This document shows, piece after piece, positions 44,623 to 56,609 of a stretch of 64,000 bases of DNA. The position numbers were made by a program, and so were the translations under genes. The stretch covers positions 1 through 64,000 of the forward strand of contig JADJIV010000002.1 of assembly GCA_016706845.1 (NCBI GenBank), in the 5' to 3' direction. The DNA is from PNOJ01 sp016706845 (GTDB taxonomy: Bacteria > Krumholzibacteriota > Krumholzibacteriia > LZORAL124-64-63). Numbering within the stretch: the stretch's first letter is position 1; each line of letters starts with the position of its first letter. The notes below the pieces were generated by a model. That model was not told where the DNA came from. It did not search any database and worked only from the letters and a program-made list of their open reading frames with translations.

Positions 44623-47411
44623 TTAACGAATGACGACGAACTTGCCGATGAAGTCCTCGAACCGGTCGTCATCGGACTGAACGGTGAACAGGTAGATCTC
44701 GCTGACGACTTCCTGGCCGTTGCGGCTGACCAGGTTCCAACTCGCTTCCCCGTAGCCGCCGGTCCCGTCGTGCTCGATCGTCTCGACGAGGTCGCCGTCG
44801 AGGGTGAAGATCTTGACGGTGTTGTGGGCGCGGGGCAGGTTCGTGAAATTGATGCGCACGCCGGTGGGGTCGTCCGAGTTCGGTGAGAACTGCTGGAACT
44901 CCGCGAGCGCCTCGCGCGTGGCGGGGTTCGGGTAGACGAAGATGTTGGCGCCGTCCCGCTCGCGCTCCGCGACCGTCTGCGAGCTCGACCCGGGATTGGT
45001 GTGCATGAAGGACGACCCCGGGTCGCCGACCAGTCCGGCGCCGATCACCGTCAGGCTGTTGTTCGGGTTGATCCGGATGGCATGGTCGGTCGCGGTCACG
45101 GAGTAGAAGTACAGGAAGCCGTTGTGGACGGCGGGATCCGTGTACTCGTAGAAGCTCAGCGGCTGCTTCGGCGTGTGCGAGGGCAGCAACTCCTCGCGGC
45201 CGGTGACCATGAAGAACGTGTCCAGGGCGGCGGGGTAGCCCTGCCAGGGCAGCAGCCCCGCCAGCTCCGGGATCGGCAGGCCCTCGCGGTCGTAGAGCGC
45301 GGGCCGCTCCACGTAACGGCCCAGGGTGTCGGCCGCCACGACCAGGCGCATGGCCTCGGCGAGGCCCGGCGCAGGCAGCTGAAAGGGGTCGTCGAGCACC
45401 CGCGGGCGGTAGCGGATCTGCTCCAGGCCGGTGTTGGTGCCCAGGGGCAGGGTGTCGGTGACGGTGGTGCCGTCGCTGAGGGTGCGTGTGTTGACGAACT
45501 CGTTCACGTAGTCGTACTCGGCGATCAGCTGCCACAGCGAGCTCTCGGGGCCGTTCTCGACCGACGAGCCGAAAGGCCGGGTCCAGTTGTCGGCGCGCCA
45601 GATGCGGTAGGATTCGAAGTCGATGCGGTTGGCGCGCACGTCGGCCGTCGTCTCGCTGCTGTTGTCCCAGAAGACGTGCACGGCGCTGTCGGTCGGCCAG
45701 AGCCTCACGCCGGGCGGCGGCGGCGCCATGCCGACCAGCCAGTGGATCACGGTCTCGTTGCCCTCGACGCCCGTGCAGCCGTTGTTCGGCCCCTCGGGGC
45801 GGTTGCAGCTCCAGAGGGTCTCGATGAGCCGGTTCTCCTTGGTGCAGAACTCGCCCGCCTGGCGCACGCACTCGAAGCAGTTGTCCATGTTGACGTAGAT
45901 GCAGCCCTCGCTGTCGAGATCTTCGCTGGTGATCACCGGCTGCGTCAGGACGTAATCCTCCGCAGGTCGTGTCCATCAGGTCGGCCACGAAGCTGAAGAT
46001 GTCCGGCCCGAAGTCGCGGGCGCAGATCTTGGTCTCGCGGCCGAGCACGCCGGTCCCGGTGTCGCCGTCGAGGTTGAAGGTGTTGCCGTACCAGGTCAGC
46101 GCGGCCTCCGCGGCGTTCTGCAGCATCCCCTCCTCGCCGGTGCCGACCACGATGGCCGCCTGGAACTGGAGGGTCTCGCCGGGCGGCAGCTCGGAGAAGG
46201 GACCGGCCGAGATGAGGAAGCGGTAGTCGGATTCCTTGCCGACGGTCGTGTCGTTGTCGAAGTTGACCTCGCTGAGCAGCTCGTAGCGCTCGGCGTCGTT
46301 GGACGGGTCGCCGCCGCGGGCGAAGGGCTGGTTGCCGGAGAAGTGGTTGAAGCTGCGCAGGCTGACGCTCCGCGGCGCCCGGCGACCGGTCGGGTCGGTG
46401 TCATGGCCCAAAAAGACGATGCCGAAGTAGCCGGGGGTGGAACCCTCGTCCCCGTCGCTGTCGAACATGAAGCCGACGGACACCGGCACCCAGCTGTTGT
46501 CGCGGGCGCGCACGAGCTGGGTGCGGCTGCCGGCCATGTCGTCCTCGGCGCGGCCGGGGCGGGCGCGGGGACCGATGTCGGCATCGGCGAAGAAGCCGAT
46601 AGACGTCGTCGACCGCGGCCACGCCCACGTTGGTGACCTCGAACTCGAAGGCCACGAAGTCGTCCGCGTCGTCGTTCTCCCAGGCGAAGGACTTCTGCAC
46701 GATCTTCAGGTTGATCGCCGTGTGGTCGGGGAACTGCTCGGACGCCAGGCGCGTGTTGTCGTACATCGTGCAGACCATCATCTGGTTGCCGACCTGCCCG
46801 AAGTCCTCCTCGATCTCGCCGTCCTCGTCGTCGTCGTAACCGTTCAGCGTCTCCTCGTCGTACAGGGGATCGCCGAAGAAATCGCGGTCGTCGTCGTCGT
46901 TCGCGCCCGATTCGGGCCGCCGCTTGCCGCTGGCGTTGGCGTAGCCGGTGGGCCGCGTCACCCGGCCGCTGATCGCCTCGTAGATGGTGTCGGCGATCTC
47001 GTTGCGGGCCCGGATCTCCGTCTCGTACTGGCCGGTGGAGACGAGCCGCTCGCCGAGGACCACGCCGCCGACCCAGAGGCCCGCGGCCCAGAGATACTCG
47101 ACGCCGGAGCCGGCCGGCCACTGGGCCGAGGGCGCGTCGCACCAGCTGCAGGTCGCCGGGGTCTGCGAGCCGATGAGCCCGAAGTTCGAGATGTTCATGT
47201 GCAGCTCGCCGACGTTCATCACGAAGGAGCCGTCGGTGACGGCCGAGCCGTCGGGCACGGGACCGGGGTGGGCGCCGAACTCGTCGAGGTCCACCCAGGC
47301 CGCCGCCGGAGTCGCGGACAGGAGGGCCGTCGCTACCAGCAGGGCCAGGCCGATCCGGGTCCCGGCGCGGCCCGTGCGGTCCGTCAGGCTGCGGCTGGAG
47401 ATCATGGTCAT
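44623..47411 (-). CDS. Large secreted protein with FlgD/Por-type C-terminal domain (two frameshifts)
   Basis: About 929 residues when joined. A signal peptide (IGLALLVATALLSATPAAAW) starts the protein. An Asp-rich calcium-loop-like stretch (ANDDDDRDFFG, NGYDDDEDGEIEEDFG) lies near residue 170, and a Cys-rich segment (CIYVNMDNCFECVRQAG) in the middle. The C-terminus has the pattern of T9SS/FlgD-Ig sorting domains: FVYPNPATREALAEF, INFTNLPRAHNTVKIFTLDGDLVETI, ASWNLVSRNGQEVVSEIYLFTV. The frame changes near 46599 (to GFFADADIGPRARP) and 45962 (to EDYVLTQPVITSED). ATG 47411 has GGAGGG upstream and lies 41 bases after the receptor. Substrate or activity is unknown. Confidence 0.75.
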
Positions 47412-47451
47412 TCCTTTCCCTCCGGCGGCCCGGGTCGTGGCCCCCCCGTCC

Positions 47452-50448
47452 CTAGAACGTCCAGCCGAGGCCGACGCGGAACAGGCGGTGGTCCATGAAG
47501 ACGCGCGGGTCGTTGATAGGGATGAACTCGTTGTAGTTGTCGCCGTTGGCGTCCTGCAGATAGGCGCCGCCGTACTTGCCGGTCTCGGTCAGGTACGACA
47601 CGTAGGCCGAGGTCGCGTTGCGCAGGCCGGGCGTGAGGCCGGCGCCGGGATTGCGCACCATGTCCTGGTTGATCAGGTTGTGCGCCTGGAAGTACATGGT
47701 CAGGCGCTGGCCGTAGAAGTTGATCTCCTTCTGGCCCTGGAACGTCAGGTCGTAGGTGGCGGGCAGGCGCTCGCTGTTCTCGAGCAGCGGGTCCACCTTG
47801 CGCGCGTAGCGGTCCTGGGGCGTCCAGGGGAAGCCGCTGCCGTACGAGAAGGTCATCGAGCCCGACCACGAGTTCGGCTGCTGCAGCAGCAGCGACAGGT
47901 GGAAGACGTGGCGCTGGTCCCAGTTCAGGGGCAGCTCCTGGTTGGGCAGGTACTCGAGTCCCTCGGGGTTGGCGCCGAACTGCTGCGACGAGGCCACGCC
48001 GTCCGCGTAGGAGAAGGTGTAGGCGACGTCGAAGGCGAAGTTGTCGGAGTAGCGCTTGTTGAGCGTCACCTCGACGCCGCGCGCCGACGCGTAGGCCTTG
48101 TTGATGTAGCGCGGCAGGGTGTTGCCGGTCTCCTCGTCGGTGACCGTGGTCGCCGCGATCAGGTCGTAGATGTCGCGCGAGTAGATGGCGACCGACCCGG
48201 CCAGGTAGTCGGTGAACTGGTGCTTGATGCCCGCCTGGTAGGCGATGGTCGTCTCGGCCTTCAGGTTCGGGTTGCCCAGGACGCCGGCGTTGCCCAGCGG
48301 GTCCTGGCTGCTGAACAGCAGGTCGCGGGTCGGGAACTGGATGAACCGGCCGTAGGAGAAGTTGAAGCCGTCGCGCTCGGTGATGGGGAACGCGAAGCCG
48401 AGGCGCGGCGAGAACTGGTGCTTGTACTTGATGACGTTCTTGTTGACGTCGTCGTTGTCCAGCAGGATCTCCGCGGCCGAGCCCGGCGAGAAGAGGTCCC
48501 AGCGGAACCCGTAGTTCATCACCATGCCCTCGTACTCCCAGCGGTCCTGGATGTACCAGGAGGCCTCGGGGTTGTACGAGTGGAAGATGTTCGAGCTGGC
48601 GCCCAGCGAGTACAGGCCCGTGAAGCGGTTCTGTCGCTCGTAGGCCGGGTACGAGAGGTTGTTGCTCTCGATGTCGTTGTACTGCATCTGCAGGCCCATC
48701 TTCACGAGGTGGCTCGCCCAGCGCGTGGTCGAGAGGTCGAACTTCGCGATGAAGGTCCGCGTGTAGTCCTCGCCGTAGAAGGGGAAGTCGCTCGTGGTCA
48801 CGAACAGCGGGTTCAACGGATCGGTGTAGTAGTCCGAACCGTTGAGGTAGAGGTTCGCCTGGCCGTAGAACAGGCCGGGGGAAGCGATCGGGCCGTGCTG
48901 GAACTCCCAGGGGTCCTGGCCGTTGACCGTGAACACGTTGTCGTTGCGCAGCGCCGAGACCTTCATGGTGTAGAAGGTGTCGTCGGTCAGGTTGTGCGTC
49001 ATCACGAACTTGAGGTTCTGGCTGAGGCTCCGGTTGACGCCGCTGCGGTCGGCAGAGTTGAACCAGGTGTAGGACGAGTCCTCCTGGGCCGTGGAGTAGC
49101 TGGAGTAGGGGTAGCGGAAGCCGTCGAAGCCGGGCTCCGCCGCCACCGTGTACAGGCGGCCGTCGGTCGAGCGCACCTGCAGCACGGGCACCATGCGCCG
49201 GATGAGGCTGGAGTTGCGGGCGTCGATCACCACGGCGGGGTGCGAGGTCTGGTTCATCCGCTCGTACCAGGGCCCGTAGTAGACGGGCACGTAGTTGCGC
49301 GTGTACAGCCACGAGTCGTCGCCCGGGGTGTTGACCAGCAGGGGCATCATCAGCACGCGCCGCGAGTAGCCCGACACGCTCCAGTTGGGCGAGTAGGACT
49401 CGTTCGAGGCGGAGTTCAGCGTGTACTCGCCGGAGACGCGCAGGTTCTCGCTGAAGGTGTACTGCCACTTCGTGGAGCCCTTGAGCTGGTTGACCTGGCG
49501 GCGGCGGAACTGGAAGAGCGTGGCGCCGCCGAGGTCGACCCGGTACTCGGGGCGGTTGGCGACGGAGTAGTTCTCGGTGTCGGTGAACACGAAGTCGCCG
49601 GCCAGGAAGTAGGTCAGCTTCTTCACGGGCGTGGGCCCGCCGAAGCCGAACTCGAAGCGGTCGTAGTTGGTGTAGGTCTTGTCCTGGCGGCCGAAGTCGT
49701 CGGTCATGTAGCGCAGGCCGCCCTCGAAGGATTCGCCGCCGGCGCGCGTGGTGACGTTGATGACGCCGGACATGGCCGAGCCGTACTCGGGGTCCATGCC
49801 GCCGGTCACCAGTTCGGTGGCCTCGACGGCCATCGAGGAGACCGAGATGGCGCCGCCGCCGCCGACGTTGTCGACCGGCACGTCGTCGATGCGCATCGAG
49901 ACCTCGCCGGAGCGGCCGCCGCGCACGTAGAGCTCGCCGTCGCGCATCTGCACGCCGGCCTGCTTGGCGACGGCCTCCTCGACCGAGTCGATGGCGTAGT
50001 CGGCGAGGCGGTCGCCGGTGAAGCTCTGCTCGGTGGTGGCGTTCTTGATCTCGACCATGTAGCGCTCGCCCTCGACCGAGTAGGCCTCGAGGGTCTCGAC
50101 GATCACGACCTTCATGTCGAAGCGGATCTCCGCCTGCTTTCCCGGCTCGACGTCGACCGTCACCTCTTCGGGAGCGAAGCCGAGGTAGAGGACCTGGACC
50201 GTGTACTGGCCCGGCCGCAGGCCCTGGAAGTAGAAGACGCCGCCGCCGAGGGACATCGTGCCGCGGGAGGTCCCCTTCAACAGCACGTTCGCGTAGTCGA
50301 GGTATTCGCCGGACTCGACGTCGCGGATGGTGCCCTTGATCGAGCCCGGGGCGCCCTGGGCGAGCGCGAGAGCCGGCAGCAGGACGATGGCGAGGGCCGC
50401 CAACCTGACCGCGGGATTGGCCACTGTGTTGCGCAGGCGACGGAGCAT
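47452..50448 (-). CDS. TonB-dependent receptor with carboxypeptidase-regulatory-like N-domain
   Basis: A 998-residue outer-membrane receptor in one intact frame. Order: signal peptide (LAALAIVLLPALALAQ, to ~30); a carboxypeptidase-D-regulatory-like beta domain (SIKGTIRDVESGEYLDYANVLL, ~35-110); a plug (AVAKQAGVQMRDGELYVRGGRSGEVSMRIDDVPV and GMDPEYGSAMSGVINVTTRAG, ~155-230); and the 22-stranded barrel, ending HRLFRVGLGWTF with the terminal Phe. The N-domain type is common in Bacteroidota and relatives and is not SusC-specific. ATG 50448 has AGGAG upstream. The promoter at 50654-50682 likely drives it with the secreted protein and PorV-like genes. Confidence 0.93.
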   Translation of the reverse strand: MLRRLRNTVANPAVRLAALAIVLLPALALAQGAPGSIKGTIRDVESGEYLDYANVLLKGTSRGTMSLGGGVFYFQGLRPGQYTVQVLYLGFAPEEVTVDVEPGKQAEIRFDMKVVIVETLEAYSVEGERYMVEIKNATTEQSFTGDRLADYAIDSVEEAVAKQAGVQMRDGELYVRGGRSGEVSMRIDDVPVDNVGGGGAISVSSMAVEATELVTGGMDPEYGSAMSGVINVTTRAGGESFEGGLRYMTDDFGRQDKTYTNYDRFEFGFGGPTPVKKLTYFLAGDFVFTDTENYSVANRPEYRVDLGGATLFQFRRRQVNQLKGSTKWQYTFSENLRVSGEYTLNSASNESYSPNWSVSGYSRRVLMMPLLVNTPGDDSWLYTRNYVPVYYGPWYERMNQTSHPAVVIDARNSSLIRRMVPVLQVRSTDGRLYTVAAEPGFDGFRYPYSSYSTAQEDSSYTWFNSADRSGVNRSLSQNLKFVMTHNLTDDTFYTMKVSALRNDNVFTVNGQDPWEFQHGPIASPGLFYGQANLYLNGSDYYTDPLNPLFVTTSDFPFYGEDYTRTFIAKFDLSTTRWASHLVKMGLQMQYNDIESNNLSYPAYERQNRFTGLYSLGASSNIFHSYNPEASWYIQDRWEYEGMVMNYGFRWDLFSPGSAAEILLDNDDVNKNVIKYKHQFSPRLGFAFPITERDGFNFSYGRFIQFPTRDLLFSSQDPLGNAGVLGNPNLKAETTIAYQAGIKHQFTDYLAGSVAIYSRDIYDLIAATTVTDEETGNTLPRYINKAYASARGVEVTLNKRYSDNFAFDVAYTFSYADGVASSQQFGANPEGLEYLPNQELPLNWDQRHVFHLSLLLQQPNSWSGSMTFSYGSGFPWTPQDRYARKVDPLLENSERLPATYDLTFQGQKEINFYGQRLTMYFQAHNLINQDMVRNPGAGLTPGLRNATSAYVSYLTETGKYGGAYLQDANGDNYNEFIPINDPRVFMDHRLFRVGLGWTF

Positions 50449-50653
50449 CGCGCGGCTCCTTTCGACGGACCGGGTCCGATCGAAGCGAGTGGTCGGGCCG
50501 GTCTTCGGCCGCGCGGCGTCGGACTCCGGTGCGGAGACGAGCGCGCTGCCGGCATGCGCCGACCCATGACCTCAACTTCCCCGGCCGGCATCCGTGCGGC
50601 CGGCGACGGGAAACGTGGGGAATTTTCAGACCTCAACCGGCAACTCACGGCTG

Positions 50654-50682
50654 AATATAGAGATTGCGAAAACCGCTGTCAA
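50654..50682 (-). promoter_or_regulatory. Strong sigma-70-type promoter for the TonB-dependent receptor
   Basis: On the minus strand a perfect TTGACA (50677-50682), 17-base spacer and TATATT (50654-50659). The predicted leader of about 200 bases leaves room for post-transcriptional control, but I see no known riboswitch in it. Confidence 0.75.
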
Positions 50683-50683
50683 C

Positions 50684-52379
<1,696 letters not shown>

Positions 52380-52383
<4 letters not shown>

Positions 52384-53243
52384 GGCCGGCCTCCCCCGGA
52401 GGCGTCGTCGCGCGACGCGGCGCGCGGGTCGAGTTCGTCGCGCAGCGCGTCCCCGAGCAGGTTGTGGCCGATCGCCGTCAGCGCGATCGCGGCGCCGGGG
52501 AAGGCGGCCAGCCACCAGGCGTCGGCCAGGTGGCGTTGGCCGTGCTCGATCATGGCGCCCCAGGACACGGTCGGCTCCTGCGCGCCCAGGCCGAGGTAGC
52601 TGAGGAAGGACTCCAGCAGGATGGCGCCGCCCACGCGCAGCGAGGCGGCGAGGATCACCAGGGGCAGCACGTGCGGCAGGACGTGGCGGGCGGCGAGGCG
52701 CCAGGCCGGCGGCTCGAGGCTGCGCGCCGCGACCACGAAGGGGCGGTCGCGCAGCGCGAGCGCCTCGGCGCGCACCAGGCGCGCCACGCCCATCCAACCC
52801 GTCGCCGCGATCACCGCCGCCACCAGGGCCAGGGAGGGCGCGGCCACGGCGGCCAGCAGCAGCACCAGGAACACGCGCGGGAACGCGAGGAACAGGTCGG
52901 TCAGCGCCATGAGCGCGCGGTCCAGGCGCGAGGGGCCCAGACCGGCGGCGAGCCCGACGACCGTGCCGACGAGCACGGCGCCCAGCACGCCGGACCAGCC
53001 CACCGCCAGCGAGGCGCGCCCGCCCAGCATCAGGCGTCCCAGGACATCGCGTCCCAGCGCGTCGGTCCCGAGCGGGTGCGCCGCCGACGGGGCCAGCAGG
53101 CGCTCGTCGGCGGTGCCCACCCGCAACGGGTCCCCGGGCGCCAGCGGCCCGGCCAGGACGAACGCCAGCACCGGCAGCAGGATCAGCGCCAGCCCGGCGC
53201 GGGCGCCGGGATCCCTCAGCAGGGCGCGGCCGGCGCCGCTCAT
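52380..53243 (-). CDS. dppC: Peptide-type ABC importer permease, DppC-like
   Basis: Inner-membrane permease of 287 residues. Text typical of DppC/OppC: HPLGTDALGRDVLGRLMLGGRASLAVG, about six helices, and the EAA loop ARSLEPPAWRLAARHVLPHVLPLVILAASLRVGGAILLESFLSYLGLGAQEPTVSWG. ATG 53243 overlaps the end of the upstream permease gene (ATGA). Substrate is not predictable from the permease alone. Confidence 0.9.
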
Positions 53244-54221
53244 GTTCGCCCCTCCCCGCCGCGCGCGCGCGGGTCGACGACGCGGTAGCACACGGTCGGC
53301 CAGCAGGTTGCCGGCCACCACCATCACGGCCGAGAGACCCGCGGCGCCGAGGATGACCGGGTAGTCGCGAGCCCACAGCGCTTCCACCGCCACACGGCCC
53401 ATGCCCGGCCAGGCGAACACGGTCTCGGTCACCACGGCGCCGCCGAGCAGCGCCGGCAGGTTCAGCCCCACCAGCGTGACCACCGGCAGCAGGGCGTTGC
53501 GCAGGGCGTGGCGCCAGATCACGACGCGTTCCGGCAGACCGCGCGCCCGGGCGGCGGTCACGAACTCGGACTCCAGGACCTCGAGCACGGCCTGCCGCAC
53601 GTAGCGGGCCGTGCCGACGGCGGTGGCCAGCCCCAGCACGGCCACCGGCAGCACGAGGTGGCGCAGGGTGTCCAGGAGGCGGGCGGGCCAGGGCAGCAGG
53701 TCGTGGCCGGGCGCGTGCATGCCCGAGGCCGGCAACCAGCCCAGGCCGCGGGCGAAGACCAGCACCAGCATGAGCCCGAGCCAGAAGGCCGGCAGGGAAT
53801 TCAGGGCGAGGCCGAACGCGCCGACGGCCCGCTCCGCGGCGGAGCCGCGCCGGCGCGCCATCCAGACGCCCAAGGGGATCGCCGTCGCGAGGTGGACCAG
53901 GTAGGCGCTGACGGTCAAGAGCAGGGTGCGCGGCACGGCCTCGGCGAGGATGTCCGACACCTCGCGGTGCAGGCGCAGGCTGCGTCCGAAGTCGCCGTGC
54001 AGCACGACGCCCCCCAGCCAGCGGACGTACTGCTCGGCGAGCGGGCGGTCGAGCCCGTACTGCTGCCGCAGCAGCACGCGGCCCGCGGCGTCGAGGTCGG
54101 GATCGCGCAGCAGGCCCACCGGATCGCCGGGCGCCAGGCGCGCCAGCAGGAACGCCAGGCTGAGCGCGGCCAGCACCAGCAGCAGGGCGGTCGCCAGTCG
54201 CGTCAGCAGGTCGCGGATCAT
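53240..54221 (-). CDS. dppB: Peptide-type ABC importer permease, DppB-like (one frameshift)
   Basis: First permease, about 327 residues. Features: LARLAPGDPVGLLRDPD, QYGLDRPLAEQYVRWLGGVVLHGDFGRSL, the EAA loop AARARGLPERVVIWRHALRNALLPVVTLVGLNLPALLGGAVVTETVFAWPGMG. Near 53289 the frame changes just before the end; the proper C-terminus YRVVDPRARGGEGRT and its TGA (53240-53242) lie in the next frame, overlapping the dppC ATG. Without noticing this, dppB and dppC would look fused. I prefer ATG 54221 (MIRDLLTRLA, GGGAGAG upstream) over ATG 54242. Confidence 0.9.
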
Positions 54222-54261
54222 CGGCTCTCCCGGTTCGGTCATCCTTCCATCGTCGTGAGTC

Positions 54262-54291
54262 AGTCTAGGGACGGCTCCCGCGCGCGGTCAA
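54262..54291 (-). promoter_or_regulatory. Promoter for the peptide ABC importer operon
   Basis: On the minus strand TTGACC (54286-54291), 18-base spacer and TAGACT (54262-54267), upstream of dppB. The rest of the 54243-54525 gap shows nothing else definite. Confidence 0.5.
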
Positions 54292-54525
54292 GGCAAGCCC
54301 TCGCCCGGGCCGCACTTCGCACGGGCGACCGTGCAGGCTGCGGCGCCGGCGTCGGGGCGCGGGATGCCTCGGCGCTGAGCGGGACAGGCGGCGGCGGCGC
54401 ATCCTGCCCCGCCGTTCCCGGTCGTTCCCCGTCCTGCCCCCGCGCCCGGATCGATGCCCCGCCGCTCCGCGGCACGGGTCTTTCATGTCCGGATCCGACG
54501 AGAGAACGACAACCGGGAGAGCACC

Positions 54526-56564
54526 ATGCGCACCGTCGACGCCCTGCGCCGGACCGCCGCCGCGGTCCTGCTGGCCGCTTGCCTCGCCGCCGCCGGCTGC
54601 GAGATCGCCGACCCCGCCCTGCCCGTCTTCACGACCCGCGTCTCGGTGCCCATCGGCACGCACGAGCTGACGGTGACCGAGCTGCTCGAGGACCAGGACT
54701 ACGTCAGCGCCGGCCCGGACTCCCTGCTGGTGTTCGGCGCGGAGGGCGACACCACGTCCGTCGACCTGGACCTGGACCTGACCGCCGAACTGGCGGGCCT
54801 GGACGTCGCGGCCGAGCTGGGCGCCTTCGCGCTGCCGGACCAGCCGCCGCGGACGGCGGGCTTCACGCTGGCCGAGATCGCCCCCGAACTCGCCGGGCTG
54901 CCGCCGGTGCCCCTGCCGGTGCCGGCGTTCACGATCGACCTGCAGAGCGACCCGGCTCCCCTGGACCGGCTCGAGTCCGCGCGCCTCGCCGCGGGACGGC
55001 TCGAAGTGCGGCTGCGCAACGGGCTGCCGGTGCCGGTCTCGGGCGCGTCGTCGCCGGAGCGGCTCGTCGCCGAAGTCCTGGACGACGCCGGCGCGGTCGT
55101 CACGACGGTGATCTTCGACGGCGAGATCGCGCCGGGCGACAGCGCCGCGGTGCAGGCCGACCTCGCCGGCGCCGTGCTGTCCGGCGGGCTGGCCGTGCGG
55201 CTGCAGGGCGGGTCGCCGGGCGCCGCCGCGGCCGTCGTGACACCCGCCGCCTCCCTGTCGGTGACGATGCTGCTGACCGGCCTGGTCGTCGACGAGGCCA
55301 CGGCGCGCGTCGAAGCGCTCTGCTTCCGCGAGTCGGGCGGAGCCGACCTGCCCGACGACTTCGGTGTCCTGTCCGCGACGGTCGGCAGCGGCGCGCTGGA
55401 CCTGGCGCTGGACAGCGGCCTCGACCTGCCGTGCGCGGCGCGCGTGACCTTCCCGCAGATGCGGGACCGCGCGGCGACACGCTGGTCGTGCGCCTGGACC
55501 TGCCGGCGGGCGGCGACCGCAGAGCGGTCGTGGACCTCGCCGGCTGCACGATCACCGCGGACGGCGGCGACCCGCTGACCCGGCTGACCTACGACGTCGA
55601 GGTGGTCTCGCCCGGCAGCGGCGACGGCGTGGTCACCCTGTCCGCGGACGCGGGCCTGTCGGCGACCATCGCACCGCTGATTCTGGCCTTCGCCGAGGTG
55701 CAGGGCGTGTTCCCGCTCGAGGTGTTCGACTTCGCGCCGCGCACCGAGCCGATCGACATCCCCGACGAGCTCTCGGGCGTGCGGCTCGCCTCGGCGACGC
55801 TGGTGGTGGACGTGTTCAACGGCACCGGCATCGGCGGCGAGGTCGAGCTCAGCCTCGTGGGACGCAACGCCGACGGGGAGACGGCGGAGCTGAGCGTCGT
55901 GGCCGCGGTCGCGCCCGCGCGCGCCGGGGGCGAGGCGCGCACCTCCATTGTGCTGGACGAGCACAACAGCAACATCGCCGAGCTGCTGAGCCTGCTGCCG
56001 GAGGAGCTGACCTTCGCCGGCGCGGTCAGCGTCGGCGGCGACGGCTGGGTCGGCACCGTGCGCCCGGGCGACCGCGCCCGCGCCTGCTGGCGCGTGGACG
56101 CGCCGCTGCGGCTCGAACTGCTGCCGTCGATCTCCACGTTCGACGCCGAACCGCTGGACCTGGACGACGACGTACGCGGGGACCTCGACCGGCACCTCGA
56201 GTCGGCGGCGCTCACGGCCGTGATCGACAACCACCTCCCCTTCGGCGTGGACGTGACGCTGCAGGTCGGACCCGACAGCCTGTCGGCGCTGACGGCGCCG
56301 GAGCTGGTGATCGGGCCGCTGGCCGTGACCGCCGGGCTGCTCGACGACGTCGGCGGCTACGTGAGCGCGGCGGCCGACAGCCGGCACGTCATCGCCCTGG
56401 ACCGCGACCAGGTGCGGGCGCTCACCCGGCCGGGCGCCTTCACGGTCGCGGTGGCGACCCTGCCCGGCACCGGCGGGCGCACCGTGACCCTGCGCAGCGT
56501 GGACCGCGTCACGGTGAGCGGCGCGCTGACGGCCGAGATCACCGTCAGCGAGGACGACGAATGA
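54526..56564 (+). CDS. Large lipoprotein of unknown function (one frameshift)
   Basis: About 679 residues when joined. The N-terminus MRTVDALRRTAAAVLLAACLAAAGCEIADP is a lipoprotein signal with lipobox LAAAGC. The rest is Asp/Leu/Val-rich, with repeated beta-strand patterns in the style of Ig-like or LEA14-like domains (LELLPSISTFDAEPLDL, VTLRSVDRVTVSGALTAEITVSE). The frame changes near 55460, continuing GDTLVVRLDLPAGGDRRAVVDL in another frame to 56564. ATG 54526 has GGGAGA upstream. It is followed by a barrel protein, 45 bases downstream, suggesting a surface pair. I do not recognise the family. Confidence 0.65.
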
Positions 56565-56609
56565 GGACCCGCACGCCCCGGAGGCGACCGATGACCGCCC
56601 GAAGAATCG

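Noticed and set aside
54243..54525. Possible small gene between dppB and the lipoprotein
   Set aside because: Short open frames exist on both strands but lack a ribosome-binding site, homology or sensible composition.
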